This document shows, piece after piece, positions 44,243 through 53,591 of a stretch of 64,000 nt of DNA. How positions within the stretch are numbered: the first letter of the stretch is position 1; each line of letters starts with the position of its first letter. A program made the position numbers and the translations under genes. Under the pieces are notes generated by a model. That model saw only the letters and a list, made by a program, of their open reading frames with translations. It was not told where the DNA came from and searched no databases. Origin of the DNA: an uncultured Mycobacteriaceae bacterium (GTDB lineage Bacteria > Actinomycetota > Actinomycetes > Mycobacteriales > Mycobacteriaceae); assembly GCA_902826815.1 (NCBI GenBank), contig CADEGF010000028.1:20930-84929 (forward strand), written 5' to 3'.

Positions 44243-45570
44243 TGGGGATACGGCGGGACGCAGGCAGCCTGTCGCCGCGGTGTCAGCTGGACGTCCATCC
44301 GCGTCAGCCCGCGCAGGTTGGGGTTGGTGGTCCAGGCCGGGGTGCCGACCACCTCGATCTTCTCGATGTGGTCGACGATTTCGCGCAGCACAGCCTGACC
44401 CTCCATGCGGGCGAGTTGTGCGCCGAGGCACAGATGTACGCCGGAGCCGAATGCCACATGCCCGGTCGGATTGCGGTCGGCCCGAAACACATCGGGATCG
44501 TCGAACTGGCGTGGGTCGCGGTTGGCCGCGCCCCAGGCAAGCAACACGCGCGCACCCTTCGGAATGACGGCGGATCCGACGGGATAGTCGGCAAGCGCTG
44601 TGCGGTAGAAGCTTTGGATCGGTGACGCGACGCGCAGCTGTTCCTCGATCGCCGAACCGATGAGCTCGGGCCGTTCGCGAAGCAGCTCGAGTTGGTCCGG
44701 TCGCTGGGCGAGCGTGAGGAACAGCGTGCTCAGCATGTTGGTGGTGGTTTCGTTGCCCGCGAGCAACAGCAGCACCGCGATGAAGAACATCTCGTCGTAG
44801 GAGAGCCGGCCGTCCTCGGTATGTTGCGCCAGCCGACCAAGGACGGTGTCCTCACCGAGCAGTTCACCCTTGCTCAGCTTCTCGGTGAAGAACGCGTGCA
44901 TCGCCCGAAATCCCATGAACGCCGGAACAAGTTCGCGGAGACCGGATTTCGAGATGTTGACGTCGGCGACCTTCACGGTGTCATTCGACCACCGGCGGAA
45001 TGCCGCCTGGTCTTCGTCGCCGATACCGAGGATGTGCGCGATCATTCCCATCGGCATCGGCACGGCCAGCGCGGACACCACATCGGCCTGTGGTCGCGCG
45101 ATCAGGTCGGCGACGAGCGTGCGCGCCAGGTGATCGACCATCGGCCGCCACGTTTCGAGCGCACCGCGGGTGAACGCGGGCATGGCCTGCTTGCGCATCC
45201 GGGTATGTCGCGGGGCATCGGTCGTCAACAACACCGGCAATTTCATTTTCCCGTAGGTGACGCCGTCGGCGCTCGACAGCGCGTGGTCGGCGCGTGCGGC
45301 GGCGCGCACGTCGGCGTATCGGGACAGGATGAAGATGCTGCGGTCGGGGTTGTAGTGCACCGGCCCACCCGCGAGCAGTTTGCGGTAGTGCGGGTACGGG
45401 TCGGCGGCCGTCGCCCGGTCGAACGGGTCGAAGTCGGTGAGCTCGATGTTCGGCGGTACCGGTCGCGGTCGCCTTCGATGCTTCGCCTCGCGGACCATGT
45501 TGGCCGCAAGGGTTTTGGCGGTCAGCGGTCCGTACTTTCTGGCCAGCCGGACATCGCTGGTGATCGTCAT
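44200..45570 (-). CDS. cytochrome P450
   Basis: 456 residues with I-helix LLLLAGNETTTNML (about residue 250), ExxR in EEQLRVASP, PERF-like region FRADRNPTGHVAFGSG, and the haem loop AFGSGVHLCLGAQLARME with proximal Cys. It is a monooxygenase; family assignment and substrate are unknown. The ATG at 45570 follows TACCGT 6 nt upstream. About the last 15 residues (EQTQNRATRRRIS) are encoded by the inverted repeat at 44185-44242 and do not resemble P450 sequence. It is divergent from an AraC regulator, 73 nt away. Confidence 0.9.
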   Translation of the reverse strand: MTITSDVRLARKYGPLTAKTLAANMVREAKHRRRPRPVPPNIELTDFDPFDRATAADPYPHYRKLLAGGPVHYNPDRSIFILSRYADVRAAARADHALSSADGVTYGKMKLPVLLTTDAPRHTRMRKQAMPAFTRGALETWRPMVDHLARTLVADLIARPQADVVSALAVPMPMGMIAHILGIGDEDQAAFRRWSNDTVKVADVNISKSGLRELVPAFMGFRAMHAFFTEKLSKGELLGEDTVLGRLAQHTEDGRLSYDEMFFIAVLLLLAGNETTTNMLSTLFLTLAQRPDQLELLRERPELIGSAIEEQLRVASPIQSFYRTALADYPVGSAVIPKGARVLLAWGAANRDPRQFDDPDVFRADRNPTGHVAFGSGVHLCLGAQLARMEGQAVLREIVDHIEKIEVVGTPAWTTNPNLRGLTRMDVQLTPRRQAACVPPYPHEQTQNRATRRRIS

Positions 45571-45643
45571 GATCTGACGGTAGGACCAGGCCGGTGCGCC
45601 AATGATGCTGCTTTGGGACAATTGATTGATATTTTCGGACACG

Positions 45644-46675
45644 ATGACTACCCCGTCCACCGTGCTCCGCCGTCCTGTCGTCGCCGCTCGGGTGCTGTGC
45701 GCGGTTGCCGCAGATATGGGCGTGCCCGTCGCCGATGTGCTCGCAGGAACCTCGGTGACGCAGACCGACCTGGGCGATCCTGAAGGCGATATCTCCACAG
45801 CCGACGAGGTCACGATGGCGCGCAATGCGCTGCGGGCCGTAGCCGATCCCGCGAGCTTCGGTGTGACCGTCGGCGGCCGGATCAATCTGACGAACCTGGG
45901 CATGTTCGGTTTCGCCGCGATGGCGTCGGGCACCCTGCGTGAGCTCATCTCGATCGGGCTGCGCTTCTTCTCGCTGTCAACTCTGCACGTTTCGATCCAG
46001 TTGTCCGAGGGGCCTGCCGACTGCGAGATCGTGCTTGACGCAAGCCATCTGCCGGACGACGTCCGCCGGTTCTTCACCGAGCGCGATATCGCCGCGATCG
46101 TCGCCACCGTGCCCTCATTCGTCCACCCGGTGCTGGCTCGACACGTCGACCAGATCCGGGTCGAGCTCGCCCTCGATGAGGAGTACCTGCGTCCGTTGTT
46201 CGACAGCGTCGCCATCCGCCAGGTGGAGTTCGACCGCGACCGCACCGCGATTCGCTTCCCACGAGAGATCCTCGACGAACCGCTACCCCAGGCCGATGCC
46301 CATACGCTGGCCGTCTGCGTCGCGCAGTGCGAACAGATTCTCGAGCGCCGTCAGCGCCGGTATGGGCTTGCGGCGCAAGTGCGAGCGGAACTCCTGTGTG
46401 CGCCGGGGGAGATGCCGGGACTCGACACCGTCGCCGCGTCGCTCAACCTGCACCCGCGCACCCTGCGCCGCAGGCTGGCCGAGGAGGGCACGTCGTTTCG
46501 GGCTTTGACCAACGACGTGCGCGCGACGCTGGCCACTGAGTTGTTATCGCAAGTAGGGCTGACCGTCGAACAAGTCGCACGGCGGCTGGGTTACGCCGAG
46601 ACCGCGGCGTTCAACCACGCGTTCTCGCGCTGGTTCGGTGTCGCGCCGAACGAATTCCGGCGCAGGCAGGGCTAA
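45644..46675 (+). CDS. AraC-family transcriptional regulator
   Basis: 343 residues. An N-terminal arabinose-binding-like domain of the OruR/ArgR type (DADE-like STADEVTMARNAL, GMFGFAAMASGTLRELISIGLRFFS) and a C-terminal AraC helix-turn-helix pair (GLDTVAASLNLHPRTLRRRLAEEGTSF, SQVGLTVEQVARRLGYAETAAFNHAFSRWFGVAP). ATG 45644 is chosen; TTG 45626 extends it by six residues. Divergent from the P450, so it probably controls that gene. Ligand unknown. Confidence 0.86.
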   Translation: MTTPSTVLRRPVVAARVLCAVAADMGVPVADVLAGTSVTQTDLGDPEGDISTADEVTMARNALRAVADPASFGVTVGGRINLTNLGMFGFAAMASGTLRELISIGLRFFSLSTLHVSIQLSEGPADCEIVLDASHLPDDVRRFFTERDIAAIVATVPSFVHPVLARHVDQIRVELALDEEYLRPLFDSVAIRQVEFDRDRTAIRFPREILDEPLPQADAHTLAVCVAQCEQILERRQRRYGLAAQVRAELLCAPGEMPGLDTVAASLNLHPRTLRRRLAEEGTSFRALTNDVRATLATELLSQVGLTVEQVARRLGYAETAAFNHAFSRWFGVAPNEFRRRQG

Positions 46676-46681
46676 CATTTG

Positions 46682-46697
46682 ATCAGGAGATCCTGAT
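46682..46697 (+). promoter_or_regulatory. operator upstream of marR-MFS operon
   Basis: ATCAGGA GA TCCTGAT: perfect 7-bp arms with a 2-bp centre, ending 12 nt before the MarR start. A perfect palindrome immediately before a MarR gene followed by a drug-type transporter is the classical autoregulated arrangement. Confidence 0.65.
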
Positions 46698-46709
46698 AAG
46701 CCTAGCCTG

Positions 46710-47153
46710 ATGAATATGTCCGTCGATCGCCAGACCGAAACTGTGGCGAGGGCGTTACTTCTGTGCGTTGGTTTGCTCCGGCGGCGCCTGCGGCAGGCGC
46801 CTGTCGCCGGAGAGCTGACATTCCCGGAGACGGCGGCGCTCGGCCGTCTCGACCGCGGCGGACCCGCCGCCGCCGCCGACCTCGCCAGGCAGGAGCAGAT
46901 CAGCCCGCAGTCAATGGGCGCCACGCTGGGTGAGCTCGAAACCCGTGGCTTCGTCAAGCGTCAGCCCGATCCCGCTGACGGGAGGCGGATCCTGTTGTCC
47001 ATCAGTGCTACCGGCCGTAGGGAGCTCAACCGTCGGCGCAACGCCCGCGTCGAACAGCTCATCACGGGCCTGGCTGATTTCACCGAGGCCGAACTGAAGC
47101 AACTCGCGGCGGCGGCACCTTTGATCGAACGACTGGCATACCACCTGCGGTGA
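46710..47153 (+). CDS. MarR-family transcriptional regulator
   Basis: 147 residues: a winged helix with LTFPETAALGRLDRGGPAAAADLARQE, ISPQSMGATLGELETRGFVKRQPDPADGRR (recognition helix and wing with DGRR), and a C-terminal dimer helix (LADFTEAELKQLAAAAPLIERL). MarR proteins bind aromatic or drug-like ligands and derepress. ATG 46710 or 46716. Its stop overlaps the GTG of the MFS gene (GTGA at 47150). Confidence 0.87.
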   Translation: MNMSVDRQTETVARALLLCVGLLRRRLRQAPVAGELTFPETAALGRLDRGGPAAAADLARQEQISPQSMGATLGELETRGFVKRQPDPADGRRILLSISATGRRELNRRRNARVEQLITGLADFTEAELKQLAAAAPLIERLAYHLR

Positions 47154-48826
47154 CCGTCGACGAACACGAACAGACGCCCACCCGCGACAACTACCACTGG
47201 GTGGTGCTGACCAATACCACAGCGGCGGTCTTCATGTCGGCACTCGACGGGTCGATCGTGATCATCTCGCTGCCCGCGATCTTCCGCGGTATCCACCTGG
47301 ACCCGCTTGCTCCGGCCAACATCGCCTACCTGCTGTGGATGATCATGGGCTACCGGCTGGTGCAGTCGGTGCTGGTCGTCACGCTCGGCCGCATCGGCGA
47401 CATGTACGGCCGTGTGCGCGTCTACAACGTCGGCTTCACCGTCTTCACCGTCGCATCGATCCTGTTGTCGTTCGATCCCTTTGACGGTTCGGCCGCGGCT
47501 CAGTGGCTCATCGGCTGGCGTCTGCTTCAGGCGGTCGGAGGATCGATGCTGACGGCGAATTCGGCCGCGATACTCACCGATGCGTTTCCGCCCGATCGGC
47601 GTGGTTTCGCGCTCGGCTTCAACCAGGTCGCGGCGCTGGCCGGGCAGTTCATCGGACTGGTGGCAGGCGGACTGTTGGCCGCATGGGATTGGCGGGCGGT
47701 GTTCTGGGTGAACGTGCCGGTCGGCGTGTTCGGCACCATCTGGGCTTATCGGCGGCTGCGAGACAACGGCGAGCGATACCGTAGTCGCATCGACTGGTGG
47801 GGCAACATCACGTTCGCCGTCGGCCTGTCCGCCGTCCTCATCGCGATCACCACCGGAATACAACCGCACGGCGGCCATACCACTGGCTGGCACAGCCCGT
47901 TCGTGCTGGGAACCCTGGCGCTCGGCGTCGTTCTGCTGATCGCATTTGTGCTGATCGAGTCCAGGGTCGCCGAGCCGATGATCCGGTTGAGCCTGTTCAA
48001 GATTCGGGCGTTCAGCGCAGGCAATGCGGCGACGTTCGCAGCCGCCCTCGCTCAGGGCGGCCTGCAGTTCATGCTCATCATCTGGTTGCAGGGAATCTGG
48101 CTGCCGCTGCACGGCTACGACTACGCCGACACCCCGCTGTGGGCGGGCATCTTCATGCTGCCGCTGACGGCCGGATTCCTGATCGCGGGCCCGGCGGCGG
48201 GCGCACTCTCGGACCGACTAGGTGCCCGCGGGATCGCTTCGGCGGGCATGCTGCTGTTCGGGCTGAGCTTCGTCGGCTTGATGGTGCTGCCAATCAACTT
48301 CCAGTATTGGGCTTTCGCAATGCTGATCGCGCTCAACGGAATTGGCAGCGGGATGTTCGCCGCGCCAAACACCTCCGCGATCATGGGCAGCGTCCGGCCC
48401 AGCGAGCGCGGTGTGGTGTCGGGCATGCGCGCGACGTTCCAGAACAGCGGCACGGCGCTGTCGATCGGCGTGTTCTTCTCGTTGATGGTCGTCGGCCTGG
48501 CGGGCAGCCTGCCCGGCGCGCTCAGCGGCGGCCTACAGGAACACGGTGTGCCGCACGACGTGGCGCAGCAGGTGGCGGCGCTACCGCCGGTGTCGACGCT
48601 GTTCGCCGCGGTGCTCGGGGTCAACCCGCTGGAGCATCTGCTGGCGCCGAGCGGCGTGCTGACGCAGCTGCCGCCCGACAGCCAGGCGGTCATCACCGGG
48701 CACGACTTCTTCCCGAGCCTCATCTCGGGCCCGTTCCATCAGGGGTTGACGGTCGTCTTCGGTGCGTCGATCGCCCTTGCCGCGTTGGCCGCCGTCGCCT
48801 CGCTGGCCCGCGGCCGCGTGCGCTAG
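47150..48826 (+). CDS. DHA2-type MFS multidrug exporter
   Basis: 558 residues with 14 predicted membrane segments; VFMSALDGSIVIISLPAIFRGI (DHA2 start), LGRIGDMYGRVRVYN (motif A), GQFIGLVAGGLLAAWDWRAVFWVNVPVGVFG (motif C region), and a periplasmic loop with GVPHDVAQQVAALPPVST. GTG overlaps the marR stop, so expression should follow the regulator. Substrate unknown; the acidic-basic loop GHDFFPSLISGP is unusual but seen in relatives. The gene converges with sirR, overlapping it by 4 bp. Confidence 0.88.
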   Translation: MTVDEHEQTPTRDNYHWVVLTNTTAAVFMSALDGSIVIISLPAIFRGIHLDPLAPANIAYLLWMIMGYRLVQSVLVVTLGRIGDMYGRVRVYNVGFTVFTVASILLSFDPFDGSAAAQWLIGWRLLQAVGGSMLTANSAAILTDAFPPDRRGFALGFNQVAALAGQFIGLVAGGLLAAWDWRAVFWVNVPVGVFGTIWAYRRLRDNGERYRSRIDWWGNITFAVGLSAVLIAITTGIQPHGGHTTGWHSPFVLGTLALGVVLLIAFVLIESRVAEPMIRLSLFKIRAFSAGNAATFAAALAQGGLQFMLIIWLQGIWLPLHGYDYADTPLWAGIFMLPLTAGFLIAGPAAGALSDRLGARGIASAGMLLFGLSFVGLMVLPINFQYWAFAMLIALNGIGSGMFAAPNTSAIMGSVRPSERGVVSGMRATFQNSGTALSIGVFFSLMVVGLAGSLPGALSGGLQEHGVPHDVAQQVAALPPVSTLFAAVLGVNPLEHLLAPSGVLTQLPPDSQAVITGHDFFPSLISGPFHQGLTVVFGASIALAALAAVASLARGRVR

Positions 48827-49527
48827 GCGACGACCCAGATCGCCTCGGCGGCGGGGCTACCGAGGTCGACGGTGATGCCCGGGTCGTTCTCCTTGGCGTC
48901 GGCGCCCTTGATGGCGACCGAGATCATGCCTGCGAAATCGCGGCGGGCGAGCACCATCAGCCGCGAATCCAGGGTGATCCCGACGCTGTCGAAGTACCGC
49001 AGCATCTCGGGATCGGCGTCGGAGATCCTCGCCACCGTTCCCGACTCGCCGTCGGTGCACACCGACAGCTGGCGTGCGTCCGGCGTCGGCACGTGGCCGT
49101 CTGCGGCAGGGATCGGATCGCCGTGCGGATCGCGCTTCGGGTAACCGAGCTTGGCGTCGATGCGGTCCAGCATCCGGTCCGACACGGCGTGCTCGAGCAC
49201 CTCGGCCTCGTCGTGCACCTCGTCCCAGCTGTAGCCGAGCGTCCGGACCAGGAAGGTCTCCATCAGCCGGTGCCTTCGCACCATCGCCAGCGCCGCGTTG
49301 CGACCCGCTTGCGTCAGGGTCACCGCACCGTATTTCTCATGGTCGACCAGACCCTGGTCGGCAAGCTTGCGGATCGATTCCGACGCAGTGCTGGCGGACA
49401 CCCCGATGCGCTCGGCCAGCATCTTGGTGCTGACCTTCTCGTGCGACCACTCCTGCGCCGTCCAGATGGTTTTCAGGTAATCCTGGGCAACTGCGGTCAG
49501 GTCGCGCGGATCACCGTTAGGACTCAC
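48823..49527 (-). CDS. sirR: DtxR-family metal-dependent regulator SirR/MntR-like
   Basis: 234 residues: DtxR-type helix-turn-helix (YLKTIWTAQEWSHEKVSTKML, AERIGVSASTASESIRKL, ADQGLVDHEKYGAVTLTQAG), metal and dimer domain with HRLMETFLVRTLGYSWDEVHDEAEVLEHAVSD (His and Glu ligands), and a C-terminal FeoA-like SH3 domain (RLMVLARRDFAGMISVAIKG). SirR/MntR uses Mn(II) or Fe(II) as corepressor. In M. tuberculosis it is Rv2788. GTG 49527 is 8 nt after TAAACT (49536-49541), leaderless. It is divergent from ribF, 81 nt away. Confidence 0.86.
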   Translation of the reverse strand: MSPNGDPRDLTAVAQDYLKTIWTAQEWSHEKVSTKMLAERIGVSASTASESIRKLADQGLVDHEKYGAVTLTQAGRNAALAMVRRHRLMETFLVRTLGYSWDEVHDEAEVLEHAVSDRMLDRIDAKLGYPKRDPHGDPIPAADGHVPTPDARQLSVCTDGESGTVARISDADPEMLRYFDSVGITLDSRLMVLARRDFAGMISVAIKGADAKENDPGITVDLGSPAAEAIWVVA

Positions 49528-49608
49528 AGTGACAAAGTTTAGGCAATGGTCATCTGATCTGGGGATGTGGCGCAGCCAGGCCAGTCGGCGCGCCGTAGGC
49601 TTGCCCCT

Positions 49609-50583
49609 GTGCAGCGCTGGCGGGGCCAGGACGAGATCCCCACGGACTGGGGGCGATGCGTCGTCACCATCGGCGTGTTCGACGGGGTACACCGTGGACA
49701 CGCCGAGCTGATCAACCATGCCGTCAAGACGGGCAGGTCCCGCGGAATACCGACGGTGCTGATGACCTTCGACCCGCATCCGATGGAGGTCGTCTTCCCC
49801 GGTAGCCATCCCGCCCAGCTGACCACCCTGACCCGGCGCGCCGAGCTGGCCGAGGAACTGGGTGTCGACGTCTTCCTGGTCATGCCGTTCACGTCGGACT
49901 TCATGAAGCTCACGCCCGAGCGCTACATCCACGAGTTGCTGGTCGAGAACCTGCACGTCGTCGAGGTCGTGGTCGGCGAGAATTTCACCTTCGGCAAGAA
50001 GGCGGCGGGCAACGTCACCCTGCTGCGCAAAGCGGGTGAGCGGTTCGGGTTCGCGGTGGAGGGCATGTCGCTGGTCTCCGAGCACCACAGAGACGAGACC
50101 GTCACCTTCTCCTCGACCTACATCCGGTCCTGCGTGGACGCCGGCGACGTGGTGGCTGCGGCCGAGGCGCTTGGCCGTCCGCACCGCGTCGAGGGTGTGG
50201 TGGTCCGCGGCGACGGCCGCGGCAGGGTGCTGGGTTATCCGACCGCCAACGTCGCGCCGCCGATGTACTCGGCGATCCCCGCCGACGGCGTGTACGCCGC
50301 CTGGTTCACCGTGCTGGGCCACGGGCCGGTGGTAGGCACCGTCGTCCCAGGTGAGCGATATCAGGCGGCGGTCTCGGTCGGCACCAATCCGACGTTCTCC
50401 GGACGGACCCGCACCGTCGAGGCGTTCGTCCTCGACACCGAGGCCGATCTGTACGGACAGCACGTTGGAGTGGACTTCATCGCCCGGATCCGCGGCCAGG
50501 AGCGCTTCGACTCGGTCGACGACCTGATCACGGCCATGGGCGGCGACACGGAGCGGGCTCGCACCATCCTCAACGCCCAATAA
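49609..50583 (+). CDS. ribF: bifunctional riboflavin kinase/FMN adenylyltransferase
   Basis: 324 residues. N-terminal FAD synthetase: VVTIGVFDGVHRGHAELI (HxGH), MTFDPHPMEVVFPG, FTFGKKAAGNVTLL. C-terminal flavokinase: RGRVLGYPTANVAPP, DGVYAAWFTVLG, VSVGTNPTFSG and a conserved IRGQERFDSVDDLITAM. Makes FMN and FAD. GTG 49609, 7 nt after TAGGCT (49596-49601), gives the N-terminus VQRWRGQDEIPTDWG, the same as M. tuberculosis RibF as I recall it; a longer frame exists but lacks similarity. Confidence 0.93.
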   Translation: MQRWRGQDEIPTDWGRCVVTIGVFDGVHRGHAELINHAVKTGRSRGIPTVLMTFDPHPMEVVFPGSHPAQLTTLTRRAELAEELGVDVFLVMPFTSDFMKLTPERYIHELLVENLHVVEVVVGENFTFGKKAAGNVTLLRKAGERFGFAVEGMSLVSEHHRDETVTFSSTYIRSCVDAGDVVAAAEALGRPHRVEGVVVRGDGRGRVLGYPTANVAPPMYSAIPADGVYAAWFTVLGHGPVVGTVVPGERYQAAVSVGTNPTFSGRTRTVEAFVLDTEADLYGQHVGVDFIARIRGQERFDSVDDLITAMGGDTERARTILNAQ

Positions 50584-50600
50584 TGCCCAGTAGCGGCGAT

Positions 50601-50630
50601 TTCGCTGCTCAACCGTGGCGCTGCTAGACT
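50601..50630 (+). promoter_or_regulatory. candidate rpsO promoter
   Basis: TTCGCT (50601-50606) and TAGACT (50625-50630) are 18 bp apart, followed by a leader of roughly 90 nt before the rpsO GTG at 50728. The leader could carry S15 binding structure for autoregulation, which I cannot confirm. Confidence 0.4.
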
Positions 50631-50727
50631 TCACGGCGACCAAGCGTGTGCTGCAGTTCGCGGCGGCTACGTGTTTCGGGGCCACTCGCGGCCCTTCTCG
50701 CGGACCTATTGATGGAGAGATTGTTTC

Positions 50728-50997
50728 GTGGCGCTCACTGCCGAACAGAAAAAAGACATCCTGGGCTCGTACGGCCTTCATGACAGCGACACCGGTTCGC
50801 CGGAGGCGCAGGTCGCACTGCTGACCAAGCGGATCGCGGACCTGACCGAGCACCTCAAGGTGCACAAGCACGACCACCACTCGCGGCGCGGACTGCTGCT
50901 GCTTGTCGGCCGTCGCCGCCGCTTGCTCAAGTACGTCGCCCAGGTCGACGTGGAGCGCTACCGCTCCCTGATCGAACGCCTTGGCCTGCGTCGCTGA
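50728..50997 (+). CDS. rpsO: 30S ribosomal protein S15
   Basis: 89 residues, normal length: [60 protein letters not shown] and [25 protein letters not shown] ending. It binds 16S rRNA helix 22. GTG start. Between ribF and pnp, the usual bacterial place. Confidence 0.96.
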   Translation: MALTAEQKKDILGSYGLHDSDTGSPEAQVALLTKRIADLTEHLKVHKHDHHSRRGLLLLVGRRRRLLKYVAQVDVERYRSLIERLGLRR

Positions 50998-51000
50998 CGC

Positions 51001-51323
51001 ATCCCGGCATGTCTGCCGCGGCATAGCTGCGGTGTAGCATGAGTGCGTTCGGCAGCCGTCGGACATGATTCGGCGGCGCGAACAATCGGTGCGGTTCTCG
51101 CAGTCCCGCGTGCACCGCTCCTGCGTGTCCCTGACGGACCCCGCCTGATCGGGCGGTCTTCGGTAGTGGCAGCCGGGAGCCCCAAGAAATTGGGTAATAC
51201 CCCGGCCGCTTCGATCGATGGCCGTAGCCGTATCGAGGCCAGTGGTCTGACAGGTTGCTCGACGTTGAAGAGCATGACAACGCGAAACAGCTGAATAAGA
51301 CCAGAGAGGCCTTACGGACGTCT
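51001..51323 (+). other. 323-nt non-coding leader between rpsO and pnp
   Basis: No plausible gene on either strand; the lipoprotein gene that lies here in M. tuberculosis (lppU) is missing. The stretch has several short GC-rich inverted repeats and a possible -10 (TAGCAT, about 51035). It is likely the pnp leader, which in other bacteria is the target of autoregulation by polynucleotide phosphorylase and RNase III. That role is an inference. Confidence 0.35.
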
Positions 51324-53591
51324 ATGTCTGTAACTGAAATTGAAGAAGGCGTGTTCGAATCGACCGCCGTTATCGACAATGGGAGCTTCGGCTCCCGCAC
51401 CATCCGCTTCGAGACCGGTCGGCTGGCCAAGCAGGCCGCCGGCGCCGTCGTCGCCTATCTCGACGACGAGACCATGCTGCTGTCGGCCACCACGGCCAGC
51501 AAGACCCCCAAAGACCATTTCGACTTCTTCCCGTTGACGATCGACGTTGAAGAGCGCATGTATGCCGCCGGACGCATTCCCGGCTCGTTCTTCCGCCGCG
51601 AGGGTCGCCCCTCCACGGACGCGATCTTGACCTGCCGCCTGATCGACCGGCCGCTGCGCCCGACGTTCATCTCGGGTCTGCGCAACGAGATCCAGGTCGT
51701 TGTCACCATCCTGAGTCTGGATCCCAAGGATCTGTACGACGTGCTGGCGATCAACGCCGCGTCCGCGTCCACGCAGATCTCAGGGATTCCGTTCGCCGGC
51801 CCCGTCGGCGGCGTCCGCGTCGCGCTGATCGATGGTCAGTGGGTCGCCTTCCCGACCGTCGAGCAGCTCGAGGGAGCCGTATTCGACATGGTCGTCGCGG
51901 GCCGTAAAGCAGGTGACCCCGGAAACGAAGATGTCGCGATCATGATGGTCGAGGCCGAAGCCACCGACAAGGTCATCGAGCTGATCGCCGGCGGCGCCGG
52001 TGCTCCGACCGAGGCCGTCGTCGCGGAAGGCCTCGAGGCCGCCAAACCGTTCATCGCCGCGCTGTGCACCGCTCAGCAGGAGTTGGCCGAGAAGGCCGCG
52101 AAGCCGACCGCGGAGTACCCGGTGTTCCCGGACTATCAGGACGACGTGTTCTATTCGGTTTCCTCGGTGGCCACCGACGAGCTGTCCAAGGCGCTGACCA
52201 TTGCAGGTAAGGAAGAGCGCAACGATCGCACCGACGAGATCAAGGTCGAGGTACTCGAACGGCTCAGCGAGCAGTTCGCAGGCCGGGAGAAAGAGATCGG
52301 CGCCGCGTATCGGTCGCTGACCAAGAAGCTCGTCCGCCAGCGCATCCTGACCGACCACTTCCGCATCGACGGCCGCGGCATCACAGATATCCGCGCACTC
52401 TCGGCTGAGGTGGCCGTGATCCCGCGGGCGCACGGCAGCGCACTGTTCGAGCGTGGCGAGACCCAGATCATGGGTGTGACGACGTTGGACATGGTCAAGA
52501 TGGCGCAACAGATCGATTCGCTGGGACCGGAGACGTCCAAGCGCTACATGCACCACTACAACTTCCCGCCCTACTCGACCGGTGAAACCGGCCGCGTCGG
52601 CTCGCCCAAGCGGCGTGAAATCGGGCACGGCGCGCTGGCCGAGCGGGCACTCATGCCCGTGCTGCCGAGCGTCGAGGAGTTCCCGTACGCGATCCGCCAG
52701 GTGTCTGAAGCGTTGAGTTCCAACGGCTCGACGTCGATGGGCTCGGTGTGTGCGTCGACCCTGTCGCTGCTGAACGCGGGCGTTCCGCTTAAGGCTCCGG
52801 TCGCCGGCATCGCGATGGGCCTGGTATCCGATGACGTCGAGGTTGACGGCAAGACCGAGCGTCGCTTCGTCACCCTCACCGACATCCTCGGTGCCGAGGA
52901 TGCCTTCGGCGACATGGACTTCAAGTGCGCTGGCACCAAGGACTTCGTCACCGCGCTGCAGCTGGACACCAAGCTCGACGGCATTCCGTCGCAGGTGCTG
53001 GCCGGAGCGCTGGCGCAGGCCAAGGACGCCCGTATCACCATCCTCGAGGTCATGGCCGAGGCCATCGACGAGCCCGACGAGATGAGCCCGTACGCACCGC
53101 GCGTCACCGCGATCAAGGTGCCGGTCGACAAGATCGGCGAGGTCATCGGGCCGAAGGGCAAGATGATCAACTCGATCACCGAGGAGACCGGCGCCTCCAT
53201 CTCCATCGAGGATGACGGCACTGTCTTCGTCGGCGCGACCAACGGCGAGTCGGCGCAGGCCGCGATCGACAAGATCAACGCGATCGCCAACCCGCAGCTG
53301 CCCAAGATCGGCGAGCGGTTCCTCGGAACCGTCGTCAAGACAACCGATTTCGGCGCATTCGTGTCGCTGCTTCCGGGCCGTGACGGGCTTGTGCACATCT
53401 CGAAGCTCGGTAGGGGCAAGCGCATCGCCAAGGTCGAGGACGTGGTGAAGGTGGGCGACAAACTGCGGGTTGAGATCGCCGATATAGACAACCGCGGCAA
53501 GATCTCGCTCGTCCTGGTTGCAGAGGACGAGGAAAACTCAGCATCCGCGTCGTCCGAGTCGACGCCTGTCGATGCCACGACAGGAAGCTAG
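51324..53591 (+). CDS. pnp: polynucleotide phosphorylase / guanosine pentaphosphate synthetase
   Basis: 755 residues. Two RNase PH domains (first with [19 protein letters not shown], second with [19 protein letters not shown] and [27 protein letters not shown]), a KH domain ([20 protein letters not shown]) and an S1 domain ([20 protein letters not shown]). It degrades RNA 3'-5' with phosphate and is called GpsI in actinobacteria. The ATG at 51324 is chosen since the frame start at 51255 has no support. The last codons overlap pepR by 20 nt. Confidence 0.96.
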   Translation: MSVTEIEEGVFESTAVIDNGSFGSRTIRFETGRLAKQAAGAVVAYLDDETMLLSATTASKTPKDHFDFFPLTIDVEERMYAAGRIPGSFFRREGRPSTDAILTCRLIDRPLRPTFISGLRNEIQVVVTILSLDPKDLYDVLAINAASASTQISGIPFAGPVGGVRVALIDGQWVAFPTVEQLEGAVFDMVVAGRKAGDPGNEDVAIMMVEAEATDKVIELIAGGAGAPTEAVVAEGLEAAKPFIAALCTAQQELAEKAAKPTAEYPVFPDYQDDVFYSVSSVATDELSKALTIAGKEERNDRTDEIKVEVLERLSEQFAGREKEIGAAYRSLTKKLVRQRILTDHFRIDGRGITDIRALSAEVAVIPRAHGSALFERGETQIMGVTTLDMVKMAQQIDSLGPETSKRYMHHYNFPPYSTGETGRVGSPKRREIGHGALAERALMPVLPSVEEFPYAIRQVSEALSSNGSTSMGSVCASTLSLLNAGVPLKAPVAGIAMGLVSDDVEVDGKTERRFVTLTDILGAEDAFGDMDFKCAGTKDFVTALQLDTKLDGIPSQVLAGALAQAKDARITILEVMAEAIDEPDEMSPYAPRVTAIKVPVDKIGEVIGPKGKMINSITEETGASISIEDDGTVFVGATNGESAQAAIDKINAIANPQLPKIGERFLGTVVKTTDFGAFVSLLPGRDGLVHISKLGRGKRIAKVEDVVKVGDKLRVEIADIDNRGKISLVLVAEDEENSASASSESTPVDATTGS

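Noticed and set aside
45571-46245. Upstream extension of the P450 frame over the AraC gene
   Set aside because: It overlaps the AraC coding region antisense; the P450 start at 45570 gives a normal N-terminus.
51780-53396. 538-codon minus-strand frame opposite pnp
   Set aside because: Shadow of a high-GC gene with strong third-position bias; no family features.
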